A stretch of 5,740 bases of DNA, taken from positions 1 through 5,740 of the forward strand of contig CAIVYX010000380.1 of assembly GCA_903910245.1 (NCBI GenBank), in the 5' to 3' direction. The translations under genes and the position numbers were made by a program. Positions 1 to 5,740 of this stretch are shown one piece after another. Each line of letters opens with the position of its first letter. Position 1 is the stretch's first letter. Source of the DNA: an uncultured Opitutia bacterium. GTDB lineage: Bacteria; Verrucomicrobiota; Verrucomicrobiia; Opitutales; UBA953. Under the pieces are notes generated by a model that made no database searches, was not told the origin of the DNA, and was given only the letters and a program-made list of their open reading frames with translations.

Positions 1-70
1 ATAAGCCAGGCATAAACCCAAAACCAAGCCCACGCTGGACAGCCCCGCCCTTGCTGGATTGCCTGTGCCT

Positions 71-1777
71 ATGGCCCGCGCGACCAAGCACCTGAACACG
101 AACGCCCTCTGGGCCGACGTCGGCGTGCGCACGCTCCGCCGCCTCGGCCTGACTCACGTCGTGATTTCGCCCGGCTCGCGCTCGACGCCGCTAGCTCACG
201 CCTTCGCCGAATCCGCCGGACTCCATGTGACGGTCGCGCTCGACGAACGTTCCGCCGGCTTCATCGCCCTAGGCATCGCCAAGGCCACCGGTAGCCCCGC
301 CGCCCTGCTCTGCACCTCCGGCACGGCCGCCGCCAACTACCTACCCGCCGTCGTCGAGGCCCGCCTGTCGGCCACGCCCCTGCTCGTCCTGACGGCCGAC
401 CGTCCGCCGGAACTCCGCGAGTGCCATTCCGGCCAGACGATCACCCAGAACGGAATCTACGGCTCATACCCGGTCTGGGCCACCGAGGCCGCCGTACCCG
501 GCACCGACCTCACCCTCCTCCGCCATTGGCGTCAGCTCTTGGTCGACGCCTGGCAGCGCTCCCAAGGCCCTCTGGCTGGCCCGGTGCACCTCAATCTGCC
601 CTTCCGCGACCCTCTCGCCCCCACCGACGCCGAAAAGGGCTTCAAGGTGCCCGCCGGCCTGAATCTTGAGACCTTCACGAACGTCCCGCCCTGTGGCATC
701 GTCCGCCCGACCCTCACGCCCGCCACGGTGGCCAGCCTGCTGCCGAAGACCGAGCGCGGCGTTATCGTGGTCGGGCCGCATACTTTTGAAGACCGCGACG
801 AAAGCGCCGCGGCTCTGCGCGAACTTTCCCAGCTCACCGGCTGGCCAATCCTCGCCGATGGTGCGGGCACACTGCGCGGCGACCTCGCCGGCGATGCTTC
901 GCTCGTCTCGGGCTACGACCTCATCCTGCGTGACGCCAAAGCCGCCAAGGCGCTTCGTCCGCAGGCCGCGGTCTTCGTCGGTCCGCTCCCGACCAGCAAG
1001 GTCCTCCGCGCTTGGCTGAAGGAAGGCGACATCACCGTCATCCAGCTCGGCCGTGCCGGCGAGAACACCGACCCGACGCATTCACGCTGGAGCCGCCTCG
1101 ACGGCCAGCTCGTGCCCTCGGGCGACAAGGTCGCAGCCAAAGCCTCCGCTTACGGCAAGGCCTGGCAGACGGCCCAGAAAGCCGCCGCCAAGAAACTCAC
1201 GCGCATCGTAAACGTCGACTGGCCCTTCGAGGGCCGCGTCGTCTCGCTGCTTGATGAAGCCCTTGGCCCGGATGACCGCCTCTTCGTCGGCAGCAGCATG
1301 CCGATCCGCGACGTCGAGTGGTTCTACCATCCGCCCGGCCCCGGCCCGGAAGTCCTGACCAACCGCGGCGCCAACGGCATCGACGGCACTGTCTCGACTG
1401 CGCTTGGTGCCTCGCTCGACGGCAAGCGTACCGTGCTCCTCTGCGGAGACCTCACCTTCCTACACGACAGCAACGCGCTGCTCTCAGCCTACGGCCACCG
1501 CGGCGACCTCACGGTCGTCGTGATCAACAATCAGGGCGGCGGCATCTTCAACCACCTCGCCGTCGCGAAGAGCGCCCACTTCGAACAGCTCTGGGGCACG
1601 CCGCAGGCGACCGACCTCGGTAAGCTCTGCGCCGCGCACAAGGTGAGGCACGACCTCGCCGACGATTGGAACGACCTGCGTCGCCTGCTCGAAATCCGCG
1701 GCAAGGGCGTTCGCGTCATCGAATTCCGCACTGACCGGGAAGCCGACGCCGCCTGGCGCCAGAAGTCCTTCCGCTAA
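71..1777 (+). CDS. menD: MenD, 2-succinyl-5-enolpyruvyl-6-hydroxy-3-cyclohexene-1-carboxylate synthase
   Basis: This cytoplasmic ThDP- and Mg-dependent enzyme joins isochorismate and 2-oxoglutarate, with loss of CO2, to make SEPHCHC in the classical menaquinone pathway. Numbered from the ATG at 71 (568 aa, normal for the family), the N-terminal Pyr domain has SPGSRSTPL (33-41) and LDERSAGF (57-64), whose Glu59 is the expected cofactor-activating glutamate. TADRPPELRECHSGQ (108-122) is also typical. The C-terminal PP domain has SSMPIRD (408-414), NRGANGIDG (431-439), and the ThDP/Mg motif GDLTFLHDSNALL (459-471) followed by INNQGGGIF (485-493). No key residue is missing. An in-frame TTG at 59 would add four residues (MPVP); ATG is preferred because family homology begins only after it. 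Neither start has a good Shine-Dalgarno; a GGA lies at 56-58. A hydrolase gene follows after 7 bp, probably in the same transcript. The first 58 bp contain nothing I can assign. Confidence 0.96.
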   Translation: MARATKHLNTNALWADVGVRTLRRLGLTHVVISPGSRSTPLAHAFAESAGLHVTVALDERSAGFIALGIAKATGSPAALLCTSGTAAANYLPAVVEARLSATPLLVLTADRPPELRECHSGQTITQNGIYGSYPVWATEAAVPGTDLTLLRHWRQLLVDAWQRSQGPLAGPVHLNLPFRDPLAPTDAEKGFKVPAGLNLETFTNVPPCGIVRPTLTPATVASLLPKTERGVIVVGPHTFEDRDESAAALRELSQLTGWPILADGAGTLRGDLAGDASLVSGYDLILRDAKAAKALRPQAAVFVGPLPTSKVLRAWLKEGDITVIQLGRAGENTDPTHSRWSRLDGQLVPSGDKVAAKASAYGKAWQTAQKAAAKKLTRIVNVDWPFEGRVVSLLDEALGPDDRLFVGSSMPIRDVEWFYHPPGPGPEVLTNRGANGIDGTVSTALGASLDGKRTVLLCGDLTFLHDSNALLSAYGHRGDLTVVVINNQGGGIFNHLAVAKSAHFEQLWGTPQATDLGKLCAAHKVRHDLADDWNDLRRLLEIRGKGVRVIEFRTDREADAAWRQKSFR

Positions 1778-1784
1778 AGCCCGC

Positions 1785-2600
1785 ATGCAACCCACTCGCC
1801 TGTTTCTTCTGGTCGCACTCTGCATCGGACTGCAGGCCGCGGACAAGCCGGAGGCCAAGGCCGAGGTCAAAGCCGTACCGCGAACGGAGCTCAAAGTACT
1901 GATCGCGCCAGGCGCTTCGCTGAAGTTCGATTTCCCTGAGTTGACCGTGGATCGTCACGGCGCGATGGCGGCCTGCAACGTGAAGCTTCCCGCCGGCTAC
2001 GAGGCCGGAAAGAAATACCCGCTGGTGGCTTGGCTCGGCGGAGGCGAAGGCGGCAACAACCCGAGCGGCTCGTTCCTGCCCGAAGGCGATTTCATCCTCG
2101 TCGGCCTACCCTACCCCAAGGGCGCGAACAACCCTACCCAAGCGAACATGGTCGGAGATTTCGCCAAGATCTGGGCGTATCAGCGCTTCATGCTGGATGA
2201 GATTGCGAGGGTCATCCCCAACATCGACAAGTCGCACTCGATCATCGCCGGCTTTAGTAACGGCGGCCACGCGATCGACGGCATGCTGCGCCTGAGCAGC
2301 GGACCTAAGCTCACGGAATATTTCGGTATCTTCGTTTTTGCCGACGGCGGCGGCACGACCTATACCTCGAAAGGCAACCTCCCTAATCTCGCCGGAAAGT
2401 TCGCCTATGCCTGCTGGGGCTCAGAGAAAGGGTCCAATAAGCCCAACACCAGCCAGCTCCCCAAGGCCCTCAAGTCAAAGGGCGCGACGGTCGTCGGCAG
2501 CGAAATGGCCGGCGTCGGCCACTCCTTCGCTGAGTCCGAGCACCCCAAGGTAGCTGAATGGCTGGCGAAGGTCGCTCTGGCTGGGCCGGCGAAGAAGTAG
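1785..2600 (+). CDS. Predicted exported alpha/beta-hydrolase (esterase-like)
   Basis: This 271-residue protein looks secreted. Residues 1-19 form a signal peptide: Arg5, then hydrophobic LFLLVALCIGL, with likely cleavage near QA-AD. A charged Lys/Glu/Ala linker follows (about 20-30). The rest reads as an alpha/beta-hydrolase of the esterase or polyhydroxybutyrate-depolymerase-like type. VAWLGGGEGG (81-90) is a plausible oxyanion-hole strand-loop and IIAGFSNGG (153-161) is a GxSxG nucleophile elbow with Ser158. FADGGG (185-190) may supply Asp187, and GVGHSF (243-248) the catalytic His246. The catalytic assignments are inferred from motif order. The substrate is unknown. The gene starts 7 bp after menD with no recognisable ribosome binding site, so translational coupling to menD is likely. 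MenH was considered because it is an alpha/beta-hydrolase often next to menD, but a signal peptide and the distant sequence argue against it. Confidence 0.8.
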   Translation: MQPTRLFLLVALCIGLQAADKPEAKAEVKAVPRTELKVLIAPGASLKFDFPELTVDRHGAMAACNVKLPAGYEAGKKYPLVAWLGGGEGGNNPSGSFLPEGDFILVGLPYPKGANNPTQANMVGDFAKIWAYQRFMLDEIARVIPNIDKSHSIIAGFSNGGHAIDGMLRLSSGPKLTEYFGIFVFADGGGTTYTSKGNLPNLAGKFAYACWGSEKGSNKPNTSQLPKALKSKGATVVGSEMAGVGHSFAESEHPKVAEWLAKVALAGPAKK

Positions 2601-2616
2601 GCCTAGAAGTAGGCCT
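2594..2616. repeat. 11-bp direct repeat across two convergent stop codons
   Basis: GAAGTAGGCCT occurs at 2594-2604 and again at 2606-2616, a 12-bp period. The first copy contains the TAG stop of the + strand hydrolase (2598-2600). The stop of the - strand gene (2603-2605) spans the junction. Each copy ends in the self-complementary AGGCCT, so 2599-2604 can pair with 2611-2616 as a 6-bp hairpin with a 6-base loop. There is no T-tract after it on either strand, so I do not call it a terminator. It looks like a local slipped-strand duplication. Confidence 0.7.
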
Positions 2617-3274
2617 TCAGGAATTCGGCTTCGGTCGCGGACAACGGCGACTCGCCGGTGGCCATGGCTGGAGTCGGCAGGAAGTGCTGATGCTCGGGCG
2701 GCAGGACGCAGAAGCCGAGGCGCTCGTAGATCGCCGGTTTGATCTCGGAGAAGAGCAGGAAGCGAAGATCCGGCTGGGCGAAGCGATGCAGCTCCATGAC
2801 GGCGCGCAGCAGCAGCGAACCGTAACCCTTGCCACGGTGCTCCGGGGAGGTCGCCACGGAAGCGAAACCGATGAGGCTCTCGCGGAAACGCAGGACGTTC
2901 AACGCGGCGACGGGTTGCCCCGCGGCGTCCTCAAGCAGGTAACGCGTGCCGCGCAGGTGATTGCGGTCGGTATCCTTGCCGGCGCAATACTGGTCGAAAG
3001 TCTTGTCCTGCTTCCACTCGCCGTAGCCGAAAGCCAGGACGGTACGCATGTCTTCTGGCTGCACGAGACGCAGTCGACCCACCGGCGTGAAACGTGTGCG
3101 GCCATCCTCGATTACGCCTTCGAACATCGGCTGCGGGCGGACCCACGTGCGCGCCGCAGGATTATCATACAGGCAGCGATAGATCACCTGCGGCGATAGG
3201 TCCTCGGAATGCGCGGCGACTCCGAGCCGGAGGTAATGGTTGCCTTTATAGTGGCGGTAGAGGTTCCAGGCCAT
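2603..3274 (-). CDS. DUF1653-GNAT fusion protein (putative N-acetyltransferase)
   Basis: The 223-residue protein has two domains. Residues 5-53 match DUF1653, a small domain normally found as a short stand-alone protein: YRHYKGNHYLRLGVA (6-20), HSE at 22-24, a VIYRCLYD strand (30-37) and the characteristic WVRPQPMF (44-51). Residues 67-190 are a GNAT fold: VGRLRLVQPEDM is the usual first strand and turn, ATSPEHRGKGYGSLLL (141-156) is the acetyl-CoA pyrophosphate loop with R/Q-x-x-G-x-G/A, and IKPAIYERLGF (178-188) is the typical closing helix and strand. The acceptor is unknown. The ATG at 3274 was chosen because DUF1653 starts just after it. A longer frame opens at 3424, but it only translates repeats (runs of Pro-Tyr and Asp-Pro) and starts inside a palindrome loop. 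No Shine-Dalgarno is visible before 3274. It is probably co-transcribed with, or read through from, lepB, and it ends 2 bp from the convergent hydrolase stop. Confidence 0.85.
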   Translation of the reverse strand: MAWNLYRHYKGNHYLRLGVAAHSEDLSPQVIYRCLYDNPAARTWVRPQPMFEGVIEDGRTRFTPVGRLRLVQPEDMRTVLAFGYGEWKQDKTFDQYCAGKDTDRNHLRGTRYLLEDAAGQPVAALNVLRFRESLIGFASVATSPEHRGKGYGSLLLRAVMELHRFAQPDLRFLLFSEIKPAIYERLGFCVLPPEHQHFLPTPAMATGESPLSATEAEFLKAYF

Positions 3275-3289
3275 GGTGGTTGCGACGCA

Positions 3290-3327
3290 GGGATAGGGAT
3301 AGGGATAGGGGTCGGGGTCGGGGTCGG
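3290..3327 (+). repeat. Compound hexamer array (GGGATA)3(GGGGTC)3, potential G-quadruplex
   Basis: Three perfect GGGATA units (3290-3307) run directly into three perfect GGGGTC units (3308-3325), followed by GG. The + strand therefore has six runs of three or four G separated by loops of 2-3 bases, which satisfies the classical G-quadruplex pattern with room to spare. The array lies 15 bp upstream of the start codon of the GNAT gene, with the G-rich strand being that gene's template strand. Its mRNA would carry the C-rich version in the leader. Any regulatory effect is inference. Confidence 0.85.
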
Positions 3328-3336
3328 CAAGGCATG

Positions 3337-3404
3337 GGTAGGGCTGAGCGCCCCGCTCAGCCGCAGATACGCCCCACGGCTGACCGAGGGCGGTCAGCCC
3401 TACC
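3337..3404. repeat. REPIN/BIME-like inverted pair of REP palindromes
   Basis: Two palindromes face each other. REP1 on the + strand is GTAG (3338-3341) directly followed by stem GGCTGAGCG (3342-3350), loop CCC, and CGCTCAGCC (3354-3362). REP2 on the - strand is GTAG (complement of 3400-3403) followed by GGCTGACCG, loop CCCT, and CGGTCAGCC (3399 down to 3378). The two stems differ at one pair only (G-C versus C-G), a compensated change. The 15-base spacer is 3363-3377. The whole unit can also fold as one long hairpin: 3337-3347 pairs with 3394-3404 (11 bp), 3349-3353 with 3388-3392, and 3357-3363 with 3377-3383. A GTAG tetranucleotide 5' of an extragenic palindrome is the known hallmark of REP elements mobilised by RAYT transposases; no such transposase is in this window. 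It may also protect or terminate lepB mRNA, but no T-tract is present. Confidence 0.8.
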
Positions 3405-3413
3405 AAAGACCAA

Positions 3414-3438
3414 GGACAGCACATGGTGCTGTCCCTAC
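3414..3438 (-). repeat. Third REP-like palindrome with GTAG head
   Basis: Read on the - strand, GTAG (complement of 3435-3438) is immediately followed by stem GGACAGCAC, loop CAT and GTGCTGTCC (3434 down to 3414). This gives a perfect 9-bp stem with a 3-base loop, the same architecture as the two palindromes at 3337-3404. The stem sequence is quite different, sharing only its first GG, yet every pair is maintained. It lies 9 bp from the neighbouring pair and in the same orientation as REP2. It has no inverted partner of its own sequence in this spacer. Confidence 0.7.
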
Positions 3439-3457
3439 CTCAAGGCAGCACTCCCCC

Positions 3458-3478
3458 GATACTCGATACTCCATACTC
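3458..3478. repeat. Heptamer tandem repeat (GATACTC)2CATACTC
   Basis: GATACTC occurs at 3458-3464 and 3465-3471, followed by the variant CATACTC at 3472-3478. These are three 7-bp units with one mismatch. It lies between the REP cluster and the C-rich array next to lepB. No function is apparent; it adds to the repeat-made character of the spacer. Confidence 0.7.
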
Positions 3479-3487
3479 TTTGTCCAA

Positions 3488-3505
3488 CCCCTGCCCCTAC
3501 CCCTA
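3488..3505 (-). repeat. C-rich hexamer array CCCCTG(CCCCTA)2, G-rich on the lepB sense strand
   Basis: Three hexamers, CCCCTG, CCCCTA and CCCCTA, end 2 bp from the lepB stop codon (3508-3510). On the - strand, which is the lepB sense strand, this reads (TAGGGG)2CAGGGG followed by TTGG. A lepB transcript would therefore carry three G4 runs plus a GG directly after its stop, enough for a two-layer quadruplex. Its G-rich strand is opposite to that of the array at 3290-3327, so the two arrays bracket the palindromes in inverted orientation. Confidence 0.75.
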
Positions 3506-3507
3506 AA

Positions 3508-4851
3508 CTATTTCGCAGGACCCCAGTGGGACGTGACGGGGTGCAGGATGAAGAGCGGCTTGCCGACGACGTCCAGAGCGGGCACTTCGCCCCAACCGCG
3601 CGAGTCGTAGCTATTGGCGGAGTTATCGCCCATCGCGAAGTAATGTCCTGGCGTCACGGTGTATTCCTGCTGCAGCGGAATCGCGTAGCGGTCGCCGCCG
3701 GCTTCAGGCAGGTACCCGTAGTAACCCTTGTCCATCGCGCGCTGGCTATTGAGTGCCATCGGCTCGGGCGAGGTGACGACCTTGCCGTCGACAAAGAGTT
3801 CACCTTTTTCGCCTACGCGGAGCTTCTGCCCGGGGACGCCGGCAAGTCGCTTAACGTAATAATTCTGGGAGGGCTGACCGTACTGATCATCGAGGCCGCG
3901 GATATTGTTCGTCCGGAAGACGAAGGTGTCGCCGCGGGACGGCTCCACGAAGTGGTAGGACATGCGATCCACGAAGAGCATGTCGCCTGTCAGTATGTCG
4001 AAGTTGAGCATGGTCTGCCCGGCGGTGGCCTGCTTGCCAGTCATGAGCACCGGGCCGAACGGACCGTTCTTAATGCGTCCCTCGCGGGCGGCCTTGGCGA
4101 GGACGACGCGCCAGCGATCCTGATCTTGGCGAGGCAGCTTCAGCTTGGACTCCTCAGGGAAGAACGTCTTCAGCAGCACCGTCTCGAAACCGAAGTCGGC
4201 CGGCATGAGCACGGACTGCATCATGTTGCCGATCTGGATCTCATGCTTGTCCGCCGGGCCCTTCCAGATACCCGTACCGAAAATACCGTCGTCAATCGTG
4301 CGCTGGCGGGAACGTAGGCTGTACTCGACCTGATTATTTCCGAAGCGCTGCATCACAATCGGGATACCGATTTCGCCCGTGGCTTCGGCTGGAATGACGT
4401 AGGTCCAGGTCCACTGGACCTTCTCGAGCAGGCGAATCGCCAGACTCGGGACGGGCTCGTCGGCGGCGCGCACCTCAACGGTCATGCCGTTATACGTGGG
4501 CCACATGGAGTTCGTCGGGATCTTGAAAGGCTGCAGGAAGAAGCTGCGAATCGAACCGGCCACGATGGCGGCCATGACCACCATCTCGGTGTAGTCGCAG
4601 CCCGTGGTCAACGGGTAGATCTTACCGCCGTTGCGGACGAGCACCTCGTGCAGCTGATTAAGGAGCACCTCGACCTGCGTGAGTTCCATCGACCGGTCCT
4701 TGGAAGCGGCCCGGACCTTATCGGCCAACTCAAGCTGCCCGTTGAGGGCCTCCTTTGTGAGGACGTCGCCACGGTAGAGCTCAATCTTCTCCGACGCCTC
4801 GAGCAAGGCCTTGCCAATCTTGCGGAGTTTACGTCGGTAATAGAAGGACAT
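3508..4851 (-). CDS. lepB: Signal peptidase I (LepB) with large insertion
   Basis: This inner-membrane serine protease removes signal peptides from exported proteins using a Ser-Lys dyad. The protein has 447 residues. A charged, helical, probably cytoplasmic N-terminus (1-85) leads to one membrane segment (about 88-106). The family boxes follow: box B KIPTNSMWPT with catalytic Ser115, box C GDMLFVDRM (289-297), box D YYVKRLAGVPG with general-base Lys334, and box E GDNSANSYDSRGWG (408-421). The C-terminus VGKPLFILHPV is also typical. Ser115 and Lys334 are 219 residues apart, against about 55 in E. coli, so about 165 residues are inserted between boxes B and C. The insertion is soluble-looking, with no membrane segment and no domain I recognise. 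The ATG at 4851 gives a sensible basic N-terminus (YYRRKLRKIGK), but no Shine-Dalgarno precedes it. It follows lepA by 57 bp, the same order as in E. coli, so the two probably share a transcript. Confidence 0.95.
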   Translation of the reverse strand: MSFYYRRKLRKIGKALLEASEKIELYRGDVLTKEALNGQLELADKVRAASKDRSMELTQVEVLLNQLHEVLVRNGGKIYPLTTGCDYTEMVVMAAIVAGSIRSFFLQPFKIPTNSMWPTYNGMTVEVRAADEPVPSLAIRLLEKVQWTWTYVIPAEATGEIGIPIVMQRFGNNQVEYSLRSRQRTIDDGIFGTGIWKGPADKHEIQIGNMMQSVLMPADFGFETVLLKTFFPEESKLKLPRQDQDRWRVVLAKAAREGRIKNGPFGPVLMTGKQATAGQTMLNFDILTGDMLFVDRMSYHFVEPSRGDTFVFRTNNIRGLDDQYGQPSQNYYVKRLAGVPGQKLRVGEKGELFVDGKVVTSPEPMALNSQRAMDKGYYGYLPEAGGDRYAIPLQQEYTVTPGHYFAMGDNSANSYDSRGWGEVPALDVVGKPLFILHPVTSHWGPAK

Positions 4852-4908
4852 GGGAAGGACCCGCCCAAACTATCGGCCACCCCACCGAGGGAAAGCCCGA
4901 ATTGGGTC

Positions 4909-5740
<832 letters not shown>

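Noticed and set aside
3..95. Possible 3' end of an upstream gene overlapping menD (open + frame ending with TGA at 93-95)
   Set aside because: About 30 codons rich in Pro and Trp with no similarity to the end of MenF or another menaquinone enzyme; too short to support.
464..1081. - strand open frame of 205 codons within menD
   Set aside because: It is a shadow of menD, with no recognisable motifs and a composition typical of the antisense of GC-rich coding sequence.
1785..2600. Annotation of the hydrolase as MenH
   Set aside because: It has a signal peptide and a GFSNGG elbow in an esterase-like context. MenH is a cytoplasmic enzyme with a different overall sequence.
3275..3424. N-terminal 50-residue extension of the GNAT gene from an ATG at 3424
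   Set aside because: It translates the hexamer arrays (Pro-Tyr and Asp-Pro runs) and the REP palindromes, and its ATG is within the loop of the third palindrome. DUF1653 homology begins only after the ATG at 3274.
3337..3438. Intrinsic terminator for lepB
   Set aside because: Strong hairpins are present but none is followed by a T-tract on the - strand. The GTAG heads and inverted arrangement fit REP elements better, although an effect on termination is not excluded.
3450..3490. Promoter for the GNAT gene on the - strand (TTGGAC, 17 bp, GAGTAT)
   Set aside because: The -10 box matches only three of six consensus bases and is part of the heptamer repeat, so it is not distinguishable from chance.
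3094..4317. Long + strand open frame of 407 codons opposite lepB
   Set aside because: It is antisense to lepB and the GNAT gene and resembles no protein family. The opposite strand has clear signal peptidase boxes throughout. Long antisense frames are common in GC-rich DNA.
4852..4908. Regulatory element between lepA and lepB
   Set aside because: Only short, imperfect CCC/GGG pairing is visible; no promoter or riboswitch pattern could be supported.

Overview
The window is GC-rich and holds four complete genes plus the 3' part of a fifth. The order is menD and an exported alpha/beta hydrolase on the + strand, then a DUF1653-GNAT protein, lepB and lepA (cut by the right edge) on the - strand. 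I see no tRNA, rRNA, transposase, CRISPR array or phage gene. A menaquinone gene, a lepA-lepB pair, an exported hydrolase with an Ala-rich signal region, and a large signal peptidase with a big insertion suggest a Gram-negative environmental bacterium. My best guess is the Verrucomicrobiota (Opitutae-like). That rests on general impression of the proteins, not on a marker gene.

Left part (1-2600, + strand): menD encodes the ThDP-dependent SEPHCHC synthase of classical menaquinone synthesis. Seven bases after its stop begins a predicted exported alpha/beta hydrolase with a GFSNGG nucleophile elbow. It sits where menH is often found but does not look like MenH. It ends tail to tail with the next gene, only 2 bp separating the two stop codons, and an 11-bp direct repeat (12-bp period) covers both stops.

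Right part (2603-5740, - strand): transcription would run lepA -> lepB -> GNAT gene. LepA (EF4, ribosomal back-translocase GTPase) and LepB (signal peptidase I) are a classical pair; here they are 57 bp apart. LepB carries about 165 extra residues between its catalytic Ser and Lys boxes. The last gene fuses an N-terminal DUF1653 domain to a GNAT acetyltransferase domain.

The most unusual stretch is the 233-bp spacer between lepB and the GNAT gene (3275-3507). It contains three perfect 9-bp-stem palindromes, each directly preceded by GTAG on its own strand. This is the hallmark of REP elements, and two of them form an inverted pair (REPIN/BIME). Around them lie short tandem repeats: (GGGATA)3(GGGGTC)3 at one end, (GATACTC)2CATACTC, and CCCCTG(CCCCTA)2 at the other. 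The G-rich arrays lie on opposite strands at the two ends and could form G-quadruplexes. The spacer is therefore almost entirely repeat-derived. None of the gene starts shows a strong Shine-Dalgarno sequence.
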